From: Armillaria gallica
Taxonomy: Eukaryota; Basidiomycota; Agaricomycetes; Agaricales; Physalacriaceae
Length of the DNA: 64,000 bases
Reading direction: 5' to 3'
NCBI GenBank assembly: GCA_037576215.1
Contig: JBANDB010000005.1
Coordinates: 2,852,001 to 2,916,000, forward strand
Shown here: in pieces, positions 1 through 10,401 of the stretch
Position numbering within the stretch: position 1 is the stretch's first letter
Layout of the letters: every line of letters starts with the position of its first letter
The notes under the pieces: model-generated
Database searches by the model: none
Told to the model about the DNA's origin: nothing
What the model saw: the letters and a program-made list of their open reading frames with translations, nothing else
Program-made: the position numbers and the translations under genes

Positions 1-199
1 GGTAGGCACAGAGAATAAATAATGAGATAGCAAATAGTGGTACCGTGACAATCCGGTTGACCACATGGGGAAAGAAACAGTGCCATAGGAGCTTTGTAGC
101 CATTGCTGCTGGAGTCAGTGTGCGTATAGTGGCAGCCTTGTTGAGAGGTGCTCCAATAGTGCGAAGGAAAACAAAAGACAGACGGCTGGGAAACGAGCC
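1..199. other. Window edge, no recognisable feature
   Basis: I see no recognisable gene or repeat in the first 200 bases. The sequence runs into repeat R1 from about 200. Confidence 0.4.
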
Positions 200-3100
200 A
201 CGATGCCCTCTCAGCCACGAAGTTTCCTAGTCTGTTCACCCATTCTTCATTCGAAGACATGCGCGATTACAGAAGCTCCCCTCTGTCGTAGTCGGTTTTT
301 GGAGATTCCTTGGTTGGTACTGCATTCAATGGTAGCCACTCATCGAGTTGAAAGGCACTTCAGCGGGAAGAGGGGATGGGCTGGGAGGAAGAGATACACA
401 GTGCATGCAAAGGACCAGCCAGTGGGAAGACGCTTAGCTTCGCTCATGCCGCCATCATCCAGGCCTGGGTATTGGGTATTGAATGCTACCATGTTGATGT
501 GGACATTTGCTAGTGGAATGTTGTGGAAGAGAGAGGTGGGGCAGTTTAAGTGTAGAACTTCTGTGGGCAAATTAGCAAATTCTGAATGGCATTTTCGGTG
601 AGGGAACGCACCATAACATATAGATGTAGTCAGATTTTCAAGATGTCTGCATTCCCATGCCAATCCAGTGTAACATGTGATATCGACAGGATATCCTTGT
701 GCCTGTTACAGAATCTACAGCATTGAGGTTGGTGAGCACTTTGCCTGTCAGAACTGGCTGGGCTGAAAGCTTAGCTTGGATGGTCATAAGCGTCAGTGAT
801 TTTGTGCTGGGAAGGGTTAGGAATCCTCTTGTGGAAAGATGCAGAGGTGATATAGAGAGACTGGAATGGTGGTGGTTGAAGTTTGAAGCACCTGTTGTAT
901 GGAGAGAGAACGAGGGTCATTGGACATCACTAGCACTTGTTGCTGTGTGCTTGGAAAGCTGAGTCTCATATCTGTAGATTGGACCACGGCAGCGTAGTGG
1001 GAAGAACAGTGAAACCAGTAGTGTTTGATGGTGAGATGTTCGTCTTAGAAAGTTTCAGCAGTGGCAGCTGTCAGTGAACTGTGCTAGATGCAAGTAATGT
1101 CAATAAAAGAGACCCATGAGATGAGAATGGAGGATGTACTCAAGAACACCAATGGTCTTCCTGTCCCTCTCTATGCCTGCAAAATGTCACATTCAGTTCC
1201 TCACATCCTCTTAGGCCATCCCCTGCATGTTGACATGTCAAACCAAGTCTGAGCTTCATTCAGGTTGAGGAGCAGCCACCGTTGGGGATGCAAAGTCGAG
1301 GAATCACTGCGCCAAGAAATCAAACGAGGCTTGGAGGAAGAGTTTTTGTTTGCCAGACAAGGAGGGCTTTGAGGCTTTGTATATGTGGGCACATGCATGG
1401 AGGGGCAATCCGAAACTCCGATCACAGCTTCCCTTCCTTCTCCCACCGTCATCGAGGACTACATCAATATCACCCTCCCCTGTCCACTGGCACCTCCCAT
1501 GTACAAAGCCTCTCCTTAGTGGCTCCAGTCGTCGTCAGCGCAATGGGAGGAAGGGAGGTGTAGGACTGGCCGTGGTGGGAAGAGAAGGGACCTGTCCATA
1601 ACCGTCGTTCACTGTTCGCCATCCTCTTTTCACACATCCTGTCCTTTATGCCCAAGTCAACCATCTGTTTCTTAATCCACATGCCATACACGACTGGCCT
1701 CCTATTATATTACTGTACCAGCCATCCATTGTCTTCATCCCACCACCTCCCTCTGACAAACTTCCAGTGTTTTGCGCTGACGACCTGGTTGGATTACATG
1801 CAATGAGAATCCAAAAACAAAAGACGTGGCAGAACACATACAGGATGTCACTTTTTTTTTTCAATGAACCACGACTGCGAACATCACCCTCTTGCCAATC
1901 CAGTCAAGGAAGCGAGTGACATTCGGTGAATGCCAGGGTCACATCACTGACATCCAGTGTGTTATGGACAGCTCCAGGGTATGTCTACCATTGTCATCTC
2001 GAATGCTGGTTTCTTATTGATGCAACTGTCATCTGCAGTTTGTTCGTCGAGGGGAGATGGAGTCCTTTGTGATGAACAGCTCCAAGGAGAGCTTGTTTGT
2101 TGGTCATGTTGTCAGAGCCCTCAGCACCATTGTCTCTACTGTTGCTACATCTTCCTTCTCTGTTTCCTACCTGCTCTTCGGTTTACCTTCACCTAAACTC
2201 TGACGCCTAAAATCCTGACCACCCGAGAATGCGTACTTCCTTCTAAATGGTGGTGGCTGGAACATACAGCCTGCCTTCTCGTCTTCCTCCACGTGTATAT
2301 GAACACATCATTTGAGATCCCTAGTCCGAGGCTGCTTTCCATATGGGAGGTGGGACAGTGGATCACATCTGTCTTTATCCTTTCCAGGAAGGAGCTCACT
2401 CGTTTCCTCTTAATTTTGCCTCTAGTAGAGAGAAGGGGGTGTTTCCGCTCTCATCTATGATATCCATTATGCCCCAACATGGCCTGGTCATTTGGGCTGG
2501 CACCGCTAGCAAGCCTAATGTTATCATGGATGTACACAGGGCTATTCCATTCCCCATCCTCTAACACACCACCTCTAACCAAAAGCCATCATCCACTTGG
2601 TCCAATGCGATTATATCATCCTCCTGGTTGACGGCTCTGTTCTTCATTCAATCATACTTGTTTACTCCTGCCTGGCAGCGAGCCTACTCTGGACTGGGTC
2701 CACAGTCGCATAGCCCATTCTGCCACTATTACCCAGAATTTGGAACCTTCAAACTAGCACCTGACGGTCCTGCTTTTCACGCCCCAATGGTGGCGATGCT
2801 TCAACTTGGACGACTGGTTTGTGTAGATGGCACACCACCAAGAGGACAGAACTAGGGGAGAACCTCGAAGGAAAAGATTCGGCGTCACTTCCACTCTAGT
2901 ATGTTCACAAACCTCGTTTTGTTGATCTTGTACCGATACTATTTTCACCTGCAGTTCATAATGGACAATATCAAGAAGCACCAATCTCTCACTTGTGTAT
3001 CTCTATCCTCCTTTCACGTATCACAGGTGGTGAGCCCTCATCAGCAGTACAAGAGCGTTGAGAGCATCCCACTGGCCCTTCATCCTTCGCTTCCCCCATG

Positions 3101-3400
3101 TCTTTAGCAATTTCCACTGCCGACAGCTGCTGAGAACTTTGTGCTAATTGTTCAACTCTATACATGGAACCCAGTGTACTGAAGAATGACGCTTGCAACG
3201 TCGAGAACATAAATTACTGCGGAATGAACGCAACAGGAAATGTAACCATGATTTATGACGTGGCTCCAGTTAGTTTGGTCCATTACCTCCCGATTAATTA
3301 CTGACCTTTTGCCAGATAGATCTCTTGACCTCACGATAGTCTTGACTCCCTTGGTGTTTCGGTAGGACTTGAAGGACAATCAGCTAGTGCATTCTCGTAG
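200..3400 (+). repeat. Dispersed repeat R1, copy a (decayed)
   Basis: This stretch aligns by eye, in the same orientation, with 24220-25780 (R1 start) and 27190-29480 (R1 remainder), and inverted with about 5270-6008 plus 20653-21700. Shared landmarks are a start near 'ctgttcaccca', the block 'ggaggaagggag', and two intron-like blocks at 1979-2038 and 2899-2954 that begin GTATGT and end CTGCAG. No long open frame survives and the short frames here do not agree between copies. It is best read as a relic of a repeated multi-exon gene or mobile element. The family is not identified; termini are approximate. Confidence 0.7.
1979..2038 (+). other. Conserved intron-like block in R1a
   Basis: Sixty bases start GTATGT and end CTGCAG, with a pyrimidine-rich core. 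Equivalent blocks occur at 2899-2954, 27681-27736 and 34105-34160, all 56 bp, and a related one at 31793-31849. Conserved length and splice-like ends argue that the repeats descend from a spliced gene. Confidence 0.45.
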
Positions 3401-5064
3401 TTCTGCAGACGAGTTAGTTCTTGGCCGGAGATAATGCATATTCATGTGCAAGGAGCATGTTTTGTGGTGAATTTGGTATTAGCGGTGGGTGCTGCATTCC
3501 TATTTGGTGTTTCCATGGCTTATAGATTCTGAAGTCACCCTACCACCACTAAGGTGTAACCCTTTTGACCTCTCCCTTCCCATCCCTCTCGCGGCATTTC
3601 CTCTTCCACACCCTAGCCTCTATTCTCCATTCCCAGGCAGATCAGGACTCGGAGGTGTGGGGAGGGAGCTTCATATGCCGATGCAAAGCATTGACCACGC
3701 ACGTATGTCAAGTCTGTTCTTGTTCCCTTTTCTTCATTTGACCTGCTTCCAGAACATTGGTATTATCCTCCACTTTGTGAGTACAGCGAGCGATCAGATT
3801 ATCAAGGTTGTTGACTCACAGAATACAGTGAGCTGTCTTTTCTCCCTAATCTGTGCCAATACAGGCCTGACACCCCAGATGACCTTCTCGACATCAACCC
3901 AAGATCTCGCAACGGCATCAATAGGTTTTTGTGTCGAGACCACATATCGTGTTCCGGTGAGCAAGATTTCATATCCTGCAGGAGAAGGGTGAAGAGTGGG
4001 CATCTATGGATTGTCCATGTGTGAGGGCAGTCCTCATCTGTGAGTGTTGCATTGTCATTTGATTCTTGCTATCTAATGCAGTTTGACACAGTTCTTTCAC
4101 ATTGGGTCCATCGACGTCTTCCTCGATACGTCTTCCAGCATTCCTCTTGCCAACCGCCTTCCCCTTGCAATGTATACATATGGTCGGCAACTCGAAGTCA
4201 AATCTTGCACCAAGGCAATGTATCTCGTTCCAGAGAGAGAGGGCAGAGCACCGTGCTTGGACGTTTATGGAGCCGTTTTGGTTTGCTGGAGGTGAGTTTG
4301 ATATCTTTACTTCGTTTCGCACTGGCTCATCTAATTGTAGCAGAATTCCTGGCCCCTCATTTGTTTCCAATGGTTGTCCCTTCACCAAGACCACGTCATC
4401 ATGCTGTGACTTTCGTAGGAACCCAGGTCTGCGGCGACACGATGTATCGAGTTCAGCGAGCAAGGGACACATAACGTCTCTGCACATGACAGGGAAGGAC
4501 GATGATCCCCTGATCATGCAAGACCCACCCCTTTCCATGTGCATGAAGGCATGCCTGTACTTGGTCTTCAGCGCATGTTCTTCCCCGCACCATCCCTTCC
4601 TCAGTGATATGTGGAGTGCATGGGAGGTACAATTTCAACAGGAGACTATGCTTGGCCGGCACACAAACCGGAGGAAGCCCCCTCCCATTTGTGCTTTTGC
4701 TGATTACCTTCGGGACAGAGAGATTATGATCCTACGAGGCAGAGAGCCTGCTGACCTATGGGTTTTTTCGTTGCCTAACCGTGTTAATTTCTTGTTAGGC
4801 AAATCTTCAGAGAAATTTCTTCACCTCAATTCTCTTCTTTTAGTTACATCATGTACAGTAGTAGTATCAATAAACACTTTCTGCTCTTTCTTCCCTTACT
4901 GCGCCTGCCCTCATCGAGAAATCTGCCTTTTCATTGTCTTCCTCCATATCTTTGATGCAAGTGCACTGTCACCAGCCCCAACCCTGCCTCTACCATGAAC
5001 ATGGTACGTGTCACCGTGTGCATCGACTTGGACACGCACGCATGAAGCACCTATCAATCACTGT
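3401..5064. other. Unassigned stretch between R1 copies
   Basis: No recognised gene or repeat family. The two longest frames (minus 3969-4544, plus 4102-4998) overlap on opposite strands; see the separate low-confidence entry. The ends are diverged repeat sequence. Confidence 0.35.
3969..4544 (-). CDS. Hypothetical open frame, 191 codons, unsupported
   Basis: This minus-strand frame opens with ATG and runs 191 codons. The product is mixed hydrophilic with scattered cysteines (for example CIHCKG near residue 125) and no domain I recognise. A 298-codon frame overlaps on the plus strand (4102-4998), so the coding strand is uncertain and both could be chance openings in decayed repeat DNA. The minus frame looks slightly more protein-like, but that is a weak impression. 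No TATA box or convincing intron was identified. Confidence 0.2.
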   Translation of the reverse strand: MHMERGGSCMIRGSSSFPVMCRDVMCPLLAELDTSCRRRPGFLRKSQHDDVVLVKGQPLETNEGPGILLQLDEPVRNEVKISNSPPANQNGSINVQARCSALSLWNEIHCLGARFDFELPTICIHCKGKAVGKRNAGRRIEEDVDGPNVKELCQTALDSKNQMTMQHSQMRTALTHGQSIDAHSSPFSCRI

Positions 5065-5150
5065 CCTGTTCACCCAGTGAAAGCTTACTGCACCCAAAGA
5101 TGTGCACGCTTACAGAAGCCCCTTCCATCATCAACCTTTTGCGAAAATTC
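5065..5150 (+). repeat. R1 start fragment
   Basis: A short stretch beginning 'ctgttcacccagtgaaag' and continuing into 'cttacagaagcccc' matches the R1 start seen near 230 and 24230. It is a truncated extra copy. Confidence 0.55.
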
Positions 5151-5269
5151 ATTGGATAATACAATGAAGGGTAGCACATTGGGGGACAGGTCCTTGAATT
5201 TGAATATTTAAATGGGCGCCTGCGACAGTATCCTCTGAGAAAAGTGTGAGTCTGGGTGAGAATCAAAGC

Positions 5270-6008
5270 ACAGCAGGAAGTTAGGTGAGATGCAAAAATC
5301 TATCTGACAAAAGGTCAGTAATTGATTGGGAGACAATGAAGTGAACTAACATGAAGCAGATATGGGTAGGCTATGGTTGCATTTTCTGTCGGGTCCATTC
5401 CGCACTGATTGATGTTCTTGACGATGTACTCATTGTGCTTCAGTATGTTGGCTTTCATGCATAGAACTCAACATCTTCAGGCTAGTGAAAAGTTCACGGC
5501 AGCAGTCAGTGGTGAATATTACTGACGAAATGGAGGAAGTAAAGGATGAAGCTTCAAGAGCTGACTTGAAGCAAATAAATTTCTTGTAGTGCTGGTAGGG
5601 CTTCCTGCCAGAACACATGCGAACGACTCATGCTTCTTGATATTGACCATTACTGCCATCTCATCGCTGGTGTTGGAATCAACTTCAAATTGGGGATGTG
5701 AACAACAGGGAGTCTTTGACGTAGAGGTATGGAGGACAAGGAATTATTGACAAAGCTGCACTCTATCTGTGCGGATACATGCTGGGAAGAAATGATGGTC
5801 TGTACGTCAATGTCACGGCTTGCTCGCGCATGCTATACAACGCAGATTTGAAGTGGATAATGACTAGAGAATTTTCTGAGTTGTCGAGATATTCCTGCTT
5901 TATATGGGCGATGTAGAAACTAATCCAGAAGGAGGTTCACGTGGTATGGTAGTCGTGGTCTATGCACTGGTGTTGTAGAGATTATAGGTGAAGAAGAACC
6001 TGAGACGC
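5270..6008 (-). repeat. Repeat R1, copy b (inverted), left part
   Basis: Read on the minus strand, this matches R1a at about 2700-3400 and R1c at about 28000-29480, including the segment around the RT-like word 'actgctgccg' and the stretch 'ccttttgtcagatag'. It is interrupted at 6008/20653 by Gypsy-1. Joining the two flanks with one copy of ACGC recreates the sequence around 27900-27925 in R1c, so the break is the retrotransposon insertion. Confidence 0.75.
6005..6008. repeat. Target site duplication of Gypsy-1, left
   Basis: ACGC immediately precedes the left LTR (TGATGAACCT) and is repeated at 20653-20656 directly after the right LTR (AGGCTCATCA). Four bases is short for Ty3/Gypsy, but the uninterrupted paralogous site in R1c supports it. 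Confidence 0.85.
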
Positions 6009-7332
6009 TGATGAACCTATAGACTCCTGCGGGCAGAAAACACAAGACCTGTTACGGCGAGTGTAGTCAAGCACAGAATCTGAAGGCAGGTTCTAGCGAG
6101 TCTAGTCTTGCACCTCCGTGCGATGACTGTAGCTTCCTGGTGGTGTAGCGAAGTATTGCTACGCTTTGTTATGATTCTCTGAAGGCTGTTCAGAGGCTCA
6201 AAGTATGTACGCGAACTTTCCTGGAAGGGAAAAGATACGTAAACGTGGATGTATGCTGAGCGGGGGCGACCTAGATGCGGCGCGAACTATGTGGTGTCGG
6301 AATCCTGGCTACAGTTCCGGTAGAATCTATTTTCCTATGCTCGCGTACTTTCTTTAGAGAAACGCAGAGATGGAGCTGGCTTATCTAGAGAAACTCGAAT
6401 TAGTATCGTTCCTAACTTATAGGAACAGTATGCTGTTGGTGTTAGAGACTAAAGTTTGGAATCCTAGCTACGGATTACCCTTTGAAGTCTTCAGGTATGC
6501 GAATTTATGACAGGAGGATGACAAACAAGGTAGTCTTTATATGATACCCTTGCTTGTGTTTTGGACGAGAGGACGTGAATCAAGTTATTTAACACTGGGT
6601 AGCTAGCGAGTTTTGGAGAAACTTCGCCAAGTGTTATATCTCTTAAGAACGTAGAGATATTAACTTTTAATTCGCGTGTATTGGGTGGTATGTGTGGTGT
6701 ATGTATCCTCTATGGAGAACTGTCCTTTTTCTATCTACAGGCCGTTATCTTTTATACTACAGAACTGTACTTGCTAAGTAAGTGAACTTTTGCCTTGGCT
6801 TGATAACTGCAGTACATGATTTGTGAGCGTAGCGAACTATTTGTAACCGTAGTTCACTATACCGTGTGCTACTCCACTGTGCATACTTATTAAAAGTTCG
6901 CGTAGCCTAATAAAGCTACGGAAGGTTTACTAATTTACTTACTACTTACTCAGCCGCAGTTAATGGCTCACTAATCTCTACTATATTTCTAAGCTGTAAA
7001 GGCGTATCCATATGGCCTCTTGAGAATCCATAGCTATGCATAGCCTACGCGTAGTTAAACTGCGTGATCGTATGGCTCTGTCCACGTGCAAAGGCCCAGA
7101 ATAATGATGCGTGTCTAATTTACTGCGGAAGGATTGGCAATCAATGTGCCTTGAGGCACAATGACTCATAGATATTGGAGTGAAAGTTCGCGTGGAGTGG
7201 GAAATTTAATATGATTCGACCTGTGCCGGACTTGCAATGTTTGGTTTAGTGAAAGGCCGCGTAAGGGAGATAGGCGATAAATTGTAAGTGGTGTTCGCGA
7301 TTTCAGAGTGCACAGAGCCTTGAGGCTCATCA
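6009..7332 (-). repeat. Left LTR of Gypsy-1 (3' LTR of the element)
   Basis: 1,324 bp, starting TGATGAACCT and ending AGGCTCATCA, imperfect inverted termini with one mismatch. It is identical to 19329-20652 except at 7309 (T here, C at 20629, a transition at a CpG). A small hairpin-capable sequence, AGCCT-TG-AGGCT, lies at 7316-7327 next to the terminus. It contains several CGAACT/AGTTCG motifs. The minus-strand TATAAAAG at 6749-6756 is the counterpart of the promoter box in the other LTR. Confidence 0.97.
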
Positions 7333-7341
7333 TCTCCCCCT
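7333..7341 (-). other. Polypurine tract of Gypsy-1
   Basis: On the minus strand AGGGGGAGA abuts the LTR start TGATG, the expected place for the plus-strand primer of reverse transcription. About 23 bases including this tract recur at about 10139-10163. Confidence 0.75.
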
Positions 7342-7629
7342 GACTTTAATTTTTCATTGAATTGCCGTCATATTTTCCCACTGTTTGCTTCTTTCCGATA
7401 TTTTCTGATTGCAACTAGAATTCTGTTGCTAAGTGCGTGCTTCGCAGTCCAGATTTGGACTGATATGTGCCTGGTAGTTCTTCCGATGATGCGATAGAAC
7501 CTTGCGTCGTTTTTGCTGCAGAGTTCTCGTGTAGCGCTGGAATGGTTCGCGAACTTTTGGCCTAAGTTCTTTGTTTCAAAGCCATTTTTGTCATCGGTGT
7601 CGGTCATGGCTCGTGCGTCGTTTTCGAAG
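7342..7629. other. Spacer upstream of antisense gene A
   Basis: No gene seen. It holds a near-palindromic pair of the element's motif (GTTCGCGAACTTTT near 7545) and leads into the TATA box of gene A. A short minus-strand frame here shows no recognisable domain. Confidence 0.5.
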
Positions 7630-7637
7630 TATAAAAG
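7630..7637 (+). promoter_or_regulatory. TATA box of antisense gene A
   Basis: TATAAAAG lies about 100 bp before the ATG at 7738. The identical octamer precedes gene B (10359-10366) and lies on the minus strand of the LTR (20069-20076), so the three transcription units share a promoter word. Confidence 0.6.
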
Positions 7638-7737
7638 TCATTGACTTTTACTTCGATTCTCCACCAACGCTCACAGTTCCAACTGTCCGCGTACTTTTAG
7701 TAGCGTAGTTTTTACTGTACTCTTCCGTAGTTTTACT

Positions 7738-9536
7738 ATGTCTGCTTCCCCTATTCGTCCTCCTTTTGCTGAAGCCTTAGCTACACTTCGCTATTGCCTT
7801 CGTCATCCTGCCGAAAGTTTGGATGCAGCCATGCCTTCGGATGCATGGGTTCGCTCCGTGTTTGTGTCTTGGAGACGTTTGCATACCGCCTGGATCTACG
7901 GCGAGGAGGGCTTTTTACCCGATAGGCAGTGGATGGCATTGGAGAGCCAGATCTGGGGCTTGCTGGCACAAGTTAATCAAGATCTCGTTAACGATTGCTG
8001 TGATGAATACAATGATCTCGTCGCTGAGGCCATATGTCCTTTTCTTTTCTTTTCGAACTTTTTCAGCTGATCTCAAACTTTTTCAGCTTAAATGCGGTGT
8101 TAACATCGATCCTATCGAAATGGAGACTGATTCAGAATCTGAAGAGGTGCCACCTGCACCTAAAATTTCGACGCCCATGCTCCCGGAACAATCGCCTGCA
8201 CCCATATTCTCTCCTGTGCCTGAAATTCTCATTCCTCTGATGCCGCATACGCCTACTCCTGAATCTCAAGGTTCGACTCCTGTCCCGCCACCGCCGAAGA
8301 AGTATAAGTTCGGTCCCAAAAATATAAATGGTACGCGAACTTTTTTAATTTTTGGTTTTATTTTTTTTTTGGTGCTAACTTCTTGTAGATGGTCCGGGCT
8401 TTGGCTTGAGGCGTAAACAGGTGGAAGTACGGGTTCCTCGGCTGCCAGCTGGGTTTCGTGCACCTCCGCCTCAGGTTCCTTCTCCTCCCATTCATTTTCC
8501 TTCGCCTTCGCCTGCTCCTGAATCTTCCCCTGCTCCTCCGATTGCTAGTTCCAGTCGCCTTCGCAAGCGAATTTTGTGTAAGTTTTTATTTCCGCACACT
8601 TTAATTTTCCGTTGGTTGATGATGTTTCATAGCTTCGGATGAGGAACAAGCCTCTCCTTCTAAGTCTCTTCGTCAAGCTTCGCCTTCCCCTCCTCGCTTG
8701 ACTCGCCAACAAAAGCAAAAGGGTCGCGCCCCTGATACTCGTAAGTCCTGACTTTTCAGTTTGATCTTCTAATTTTCTAATTCCGAACTTTTTAGCTGGC
8801 TCCAAACTTCGCGGCCGCCCTCGCAAGATTAAAGAGGAGACAGTTGCTGTCGTTCACAAACACGGGGGTTTGGGTGAACCCATCCCGAAGAACGCTCATT
8901 CCTTATCTCACGAGGATTTACGCCCCATGGGCCTCCTTGTCCCTGATCAAGATTTCGGGGAGTATGTTGGCTGCCAAGGCGCCTTTTTCAAGAGGGAACT
9001 GGCCGGTAAAATTGGCCACTTCGTGAGTTATTTATTTTGTTTCCGAACTTTTCTTTGACTCGTTGGTTTAGATGTCGGTGGCTTGTGATGCCTGTAGCAA
9101 GGCTAACGCTCAGTGCCGTAGCGTTCGATCCGGTTCTGCTAAGTGCTTCCAGTGCACTATTCATAAGCACGATTGTGTTGTGCAGAACCGGTCTTATGTC
9201 AACACATTGGAGCCAGTCTTCGTGCCCGAAACTTGTAAGTCCCGAACTTTTTAATTTCGAAGTTTTTCTGACTTTATTTTTGCAGCTCTTGTTACCGAGA
9301 TTCGGCTTTTCCTCCACTGTCTTCGTCAAGAAGGGCGCCAGATGAACGACTCCGATGGTAACATCCCGTCTCTTTTCCTAGCCAACCATCTCGACAACAT
9401 CGAGTTGGTTTCCGAACTTTTTGAAAAGGAAGTATTGGAGGGTGAGGAGTTGGCCGACTTGGAGGCTCAAGAGGCGCCTAGCGATGAGGATCCGGATGCG
9501 GAAGAGGAGGAGGATGAACTCCAGGGCGACGAATAA
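7738..9536 (+). CDS. Antisense gene A: AT-hook plus Zn(II)2Cys6 protein of Gypsy-1 (spliced)
   Basis: Plus-strand gene, opposite to gag-pol, with seven exons by splice-signal reading: 7738-about 8035, 8087-8330, 8389-8577, 8633-8740, 8796-9022, 9072-9234, 9286-9536. Five introns of 49-58 bp have clear GT/AG ends and keep the frame; the first junction (around 8020-8086) is uncertain because no good donor fits. The product is about 490 residues: an N-terminal domain of about 100 residues with aromatic-rich helices; a Pro/Glu-rich linker; an AT-hook core (RGRPRK, near residue 285); a conserved-looking segment with GGLGEPIPKN; then cysteines spaced C-x2-C-x6-C-x9-C-x2-C-x6-C (from about residue 359), exactly the fungal binuclear zinc cluster spacing; and a strongly acidic C-terminus. 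A nuclear DNA-binding regulator is likely from these motifs; its target is unknown. An AATAAA lies at 9653. Several of its introns contain the element's CGAACTTT motif. Confidence 0.8.
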
Positions 9537-10138
9537 ATTTGTAGTATCTCCGCGTAGTTTTGCATAGTCCCTTGGACTTTAAACAATCTCTTGTTGTACA
9601 CCGCGCCTTCGGGCATATTATTTTTGTTGTTGAATGTACCGCACGGAAGTGCAATAAATATTTCATTTTCTGACTTGTATTTTTGTGTGAATTTGAGTGG
9701 AGTTTCCTTAATAAGGGTTTCGAACTCAAAGTTCGCGTCCCCCATCAAAGGTCGTGATGTCATATCCATTTCAGAGTGACTTTTGCATGATTTCCGGCCT
9801 TGGCGTATTTTTGCCAAGTCCATTTTTCCCAAAATAGCTTTCTTGATATGTCAGAGATATGGATGCTGTTTTCGTTTGCCGGTGGTTTGTCATGTTTCCG
9901 AGATATAACGTAGTCGTTATTTTGTTACTGATATCCTTTTGGACAACTTCTCTTTCACCAGTTATTTTGGTATGGCCTGGATCAAGAAATATCGCATGTT
10001 TTCTTGTTTGAGTAGGGTGTTAAAATTTCGCATTTTCTGGTTGGTTTTCTTTCATGAGTTGGCGTGTTTTTATGTTCAAATGAATGTGTGGTGTACTACG
10101 TGGTGTTTCAACGCGTCACAACATGGATACCATGTCCC
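9537..10138. other. Spacer between antisense genes A and B
   Basis: Mostly 3' untranslated and intergenic sequence. AATAAA at 9653-9658 may serve gene A. One AAAGTTCGCG motif lies near 9730. No further gene is supported; a 121-codon minus-strand frame (9467-9832) overlaps the end of gene A in antisense and has no recognisable domain. Confidence 0.5.
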
Positions 10139-10163
10139 CTCCCCCTGACTTTAATTTTTCAAT
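10139..10163 (-). other. Second, internal polypurine-tract-like sequence
   Basis: About 23 bases here (CCCCCTGACTTTAATTTTTC on the plus strand and neighbouring bases) repeat those beside the left LTR at 7335-7357. On the minus strand both read as an A-rich run followed by AGGGGG. It may be an internal (central) plus-strand primer or the scar of a module duplication. Confidence 0.65.
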
Positions 10164-10358
10164 GGTTTTGGCCATCCAAAATCGTTCATTGCTCAGGATC
10201 AATGATTAAGGATAGGTATGATGTCGGGTTGCGAATTTTTGGAGCCGTGGCTTGTATTTCAGATCCTTGTCCTTCCATCCGCAGTGATGCTTAGAATTTA
10301 CAAGTCCGCGATGAATGTTGAATCAGCCGTTTTGACCCTACGCATACTTTTCCTTCCG

Positions 10359-10366
10359 TATAAAAG
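10359..10366 (+). promoter_or_regulatory. TATA box of antisense gene B
   Basis: TATAAAAG lies 36 bp before the ATG at 10402. It is the same octamer as upstream of gene A and in the LTR. Confidence 0.6.
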
Positions 10367-10401
10367 GGTGGAAAATTCGCTAGGCTGACTTTAACCAGTC
10401 A

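Noticed and set aside
4102..4998. 298-codon plus frame
   Set aside because: Overlaps a minus-strand frame, has no recognised domain and ends in hydrophobic low-complexity text; not enough to call a gene.
6981..7169. 62-codon minus frame present identically in both LTRs
   Set aside because: Identical because the LTRs are; lies in regulatory sequence and has no domain.
8036..8066. 31-bp first intron in gene A
   Set aside because: It keeps the frame but is too short for a fungal spliceosomal intron; a longer intron ending at 8086 with an unclear donor is more likely.
9467..9832. 121-codon minus-strand frame
   Set aside because: Overlaps the acidic last exon of antisense gene A and yields a low-complexity Ser tract; no domain.
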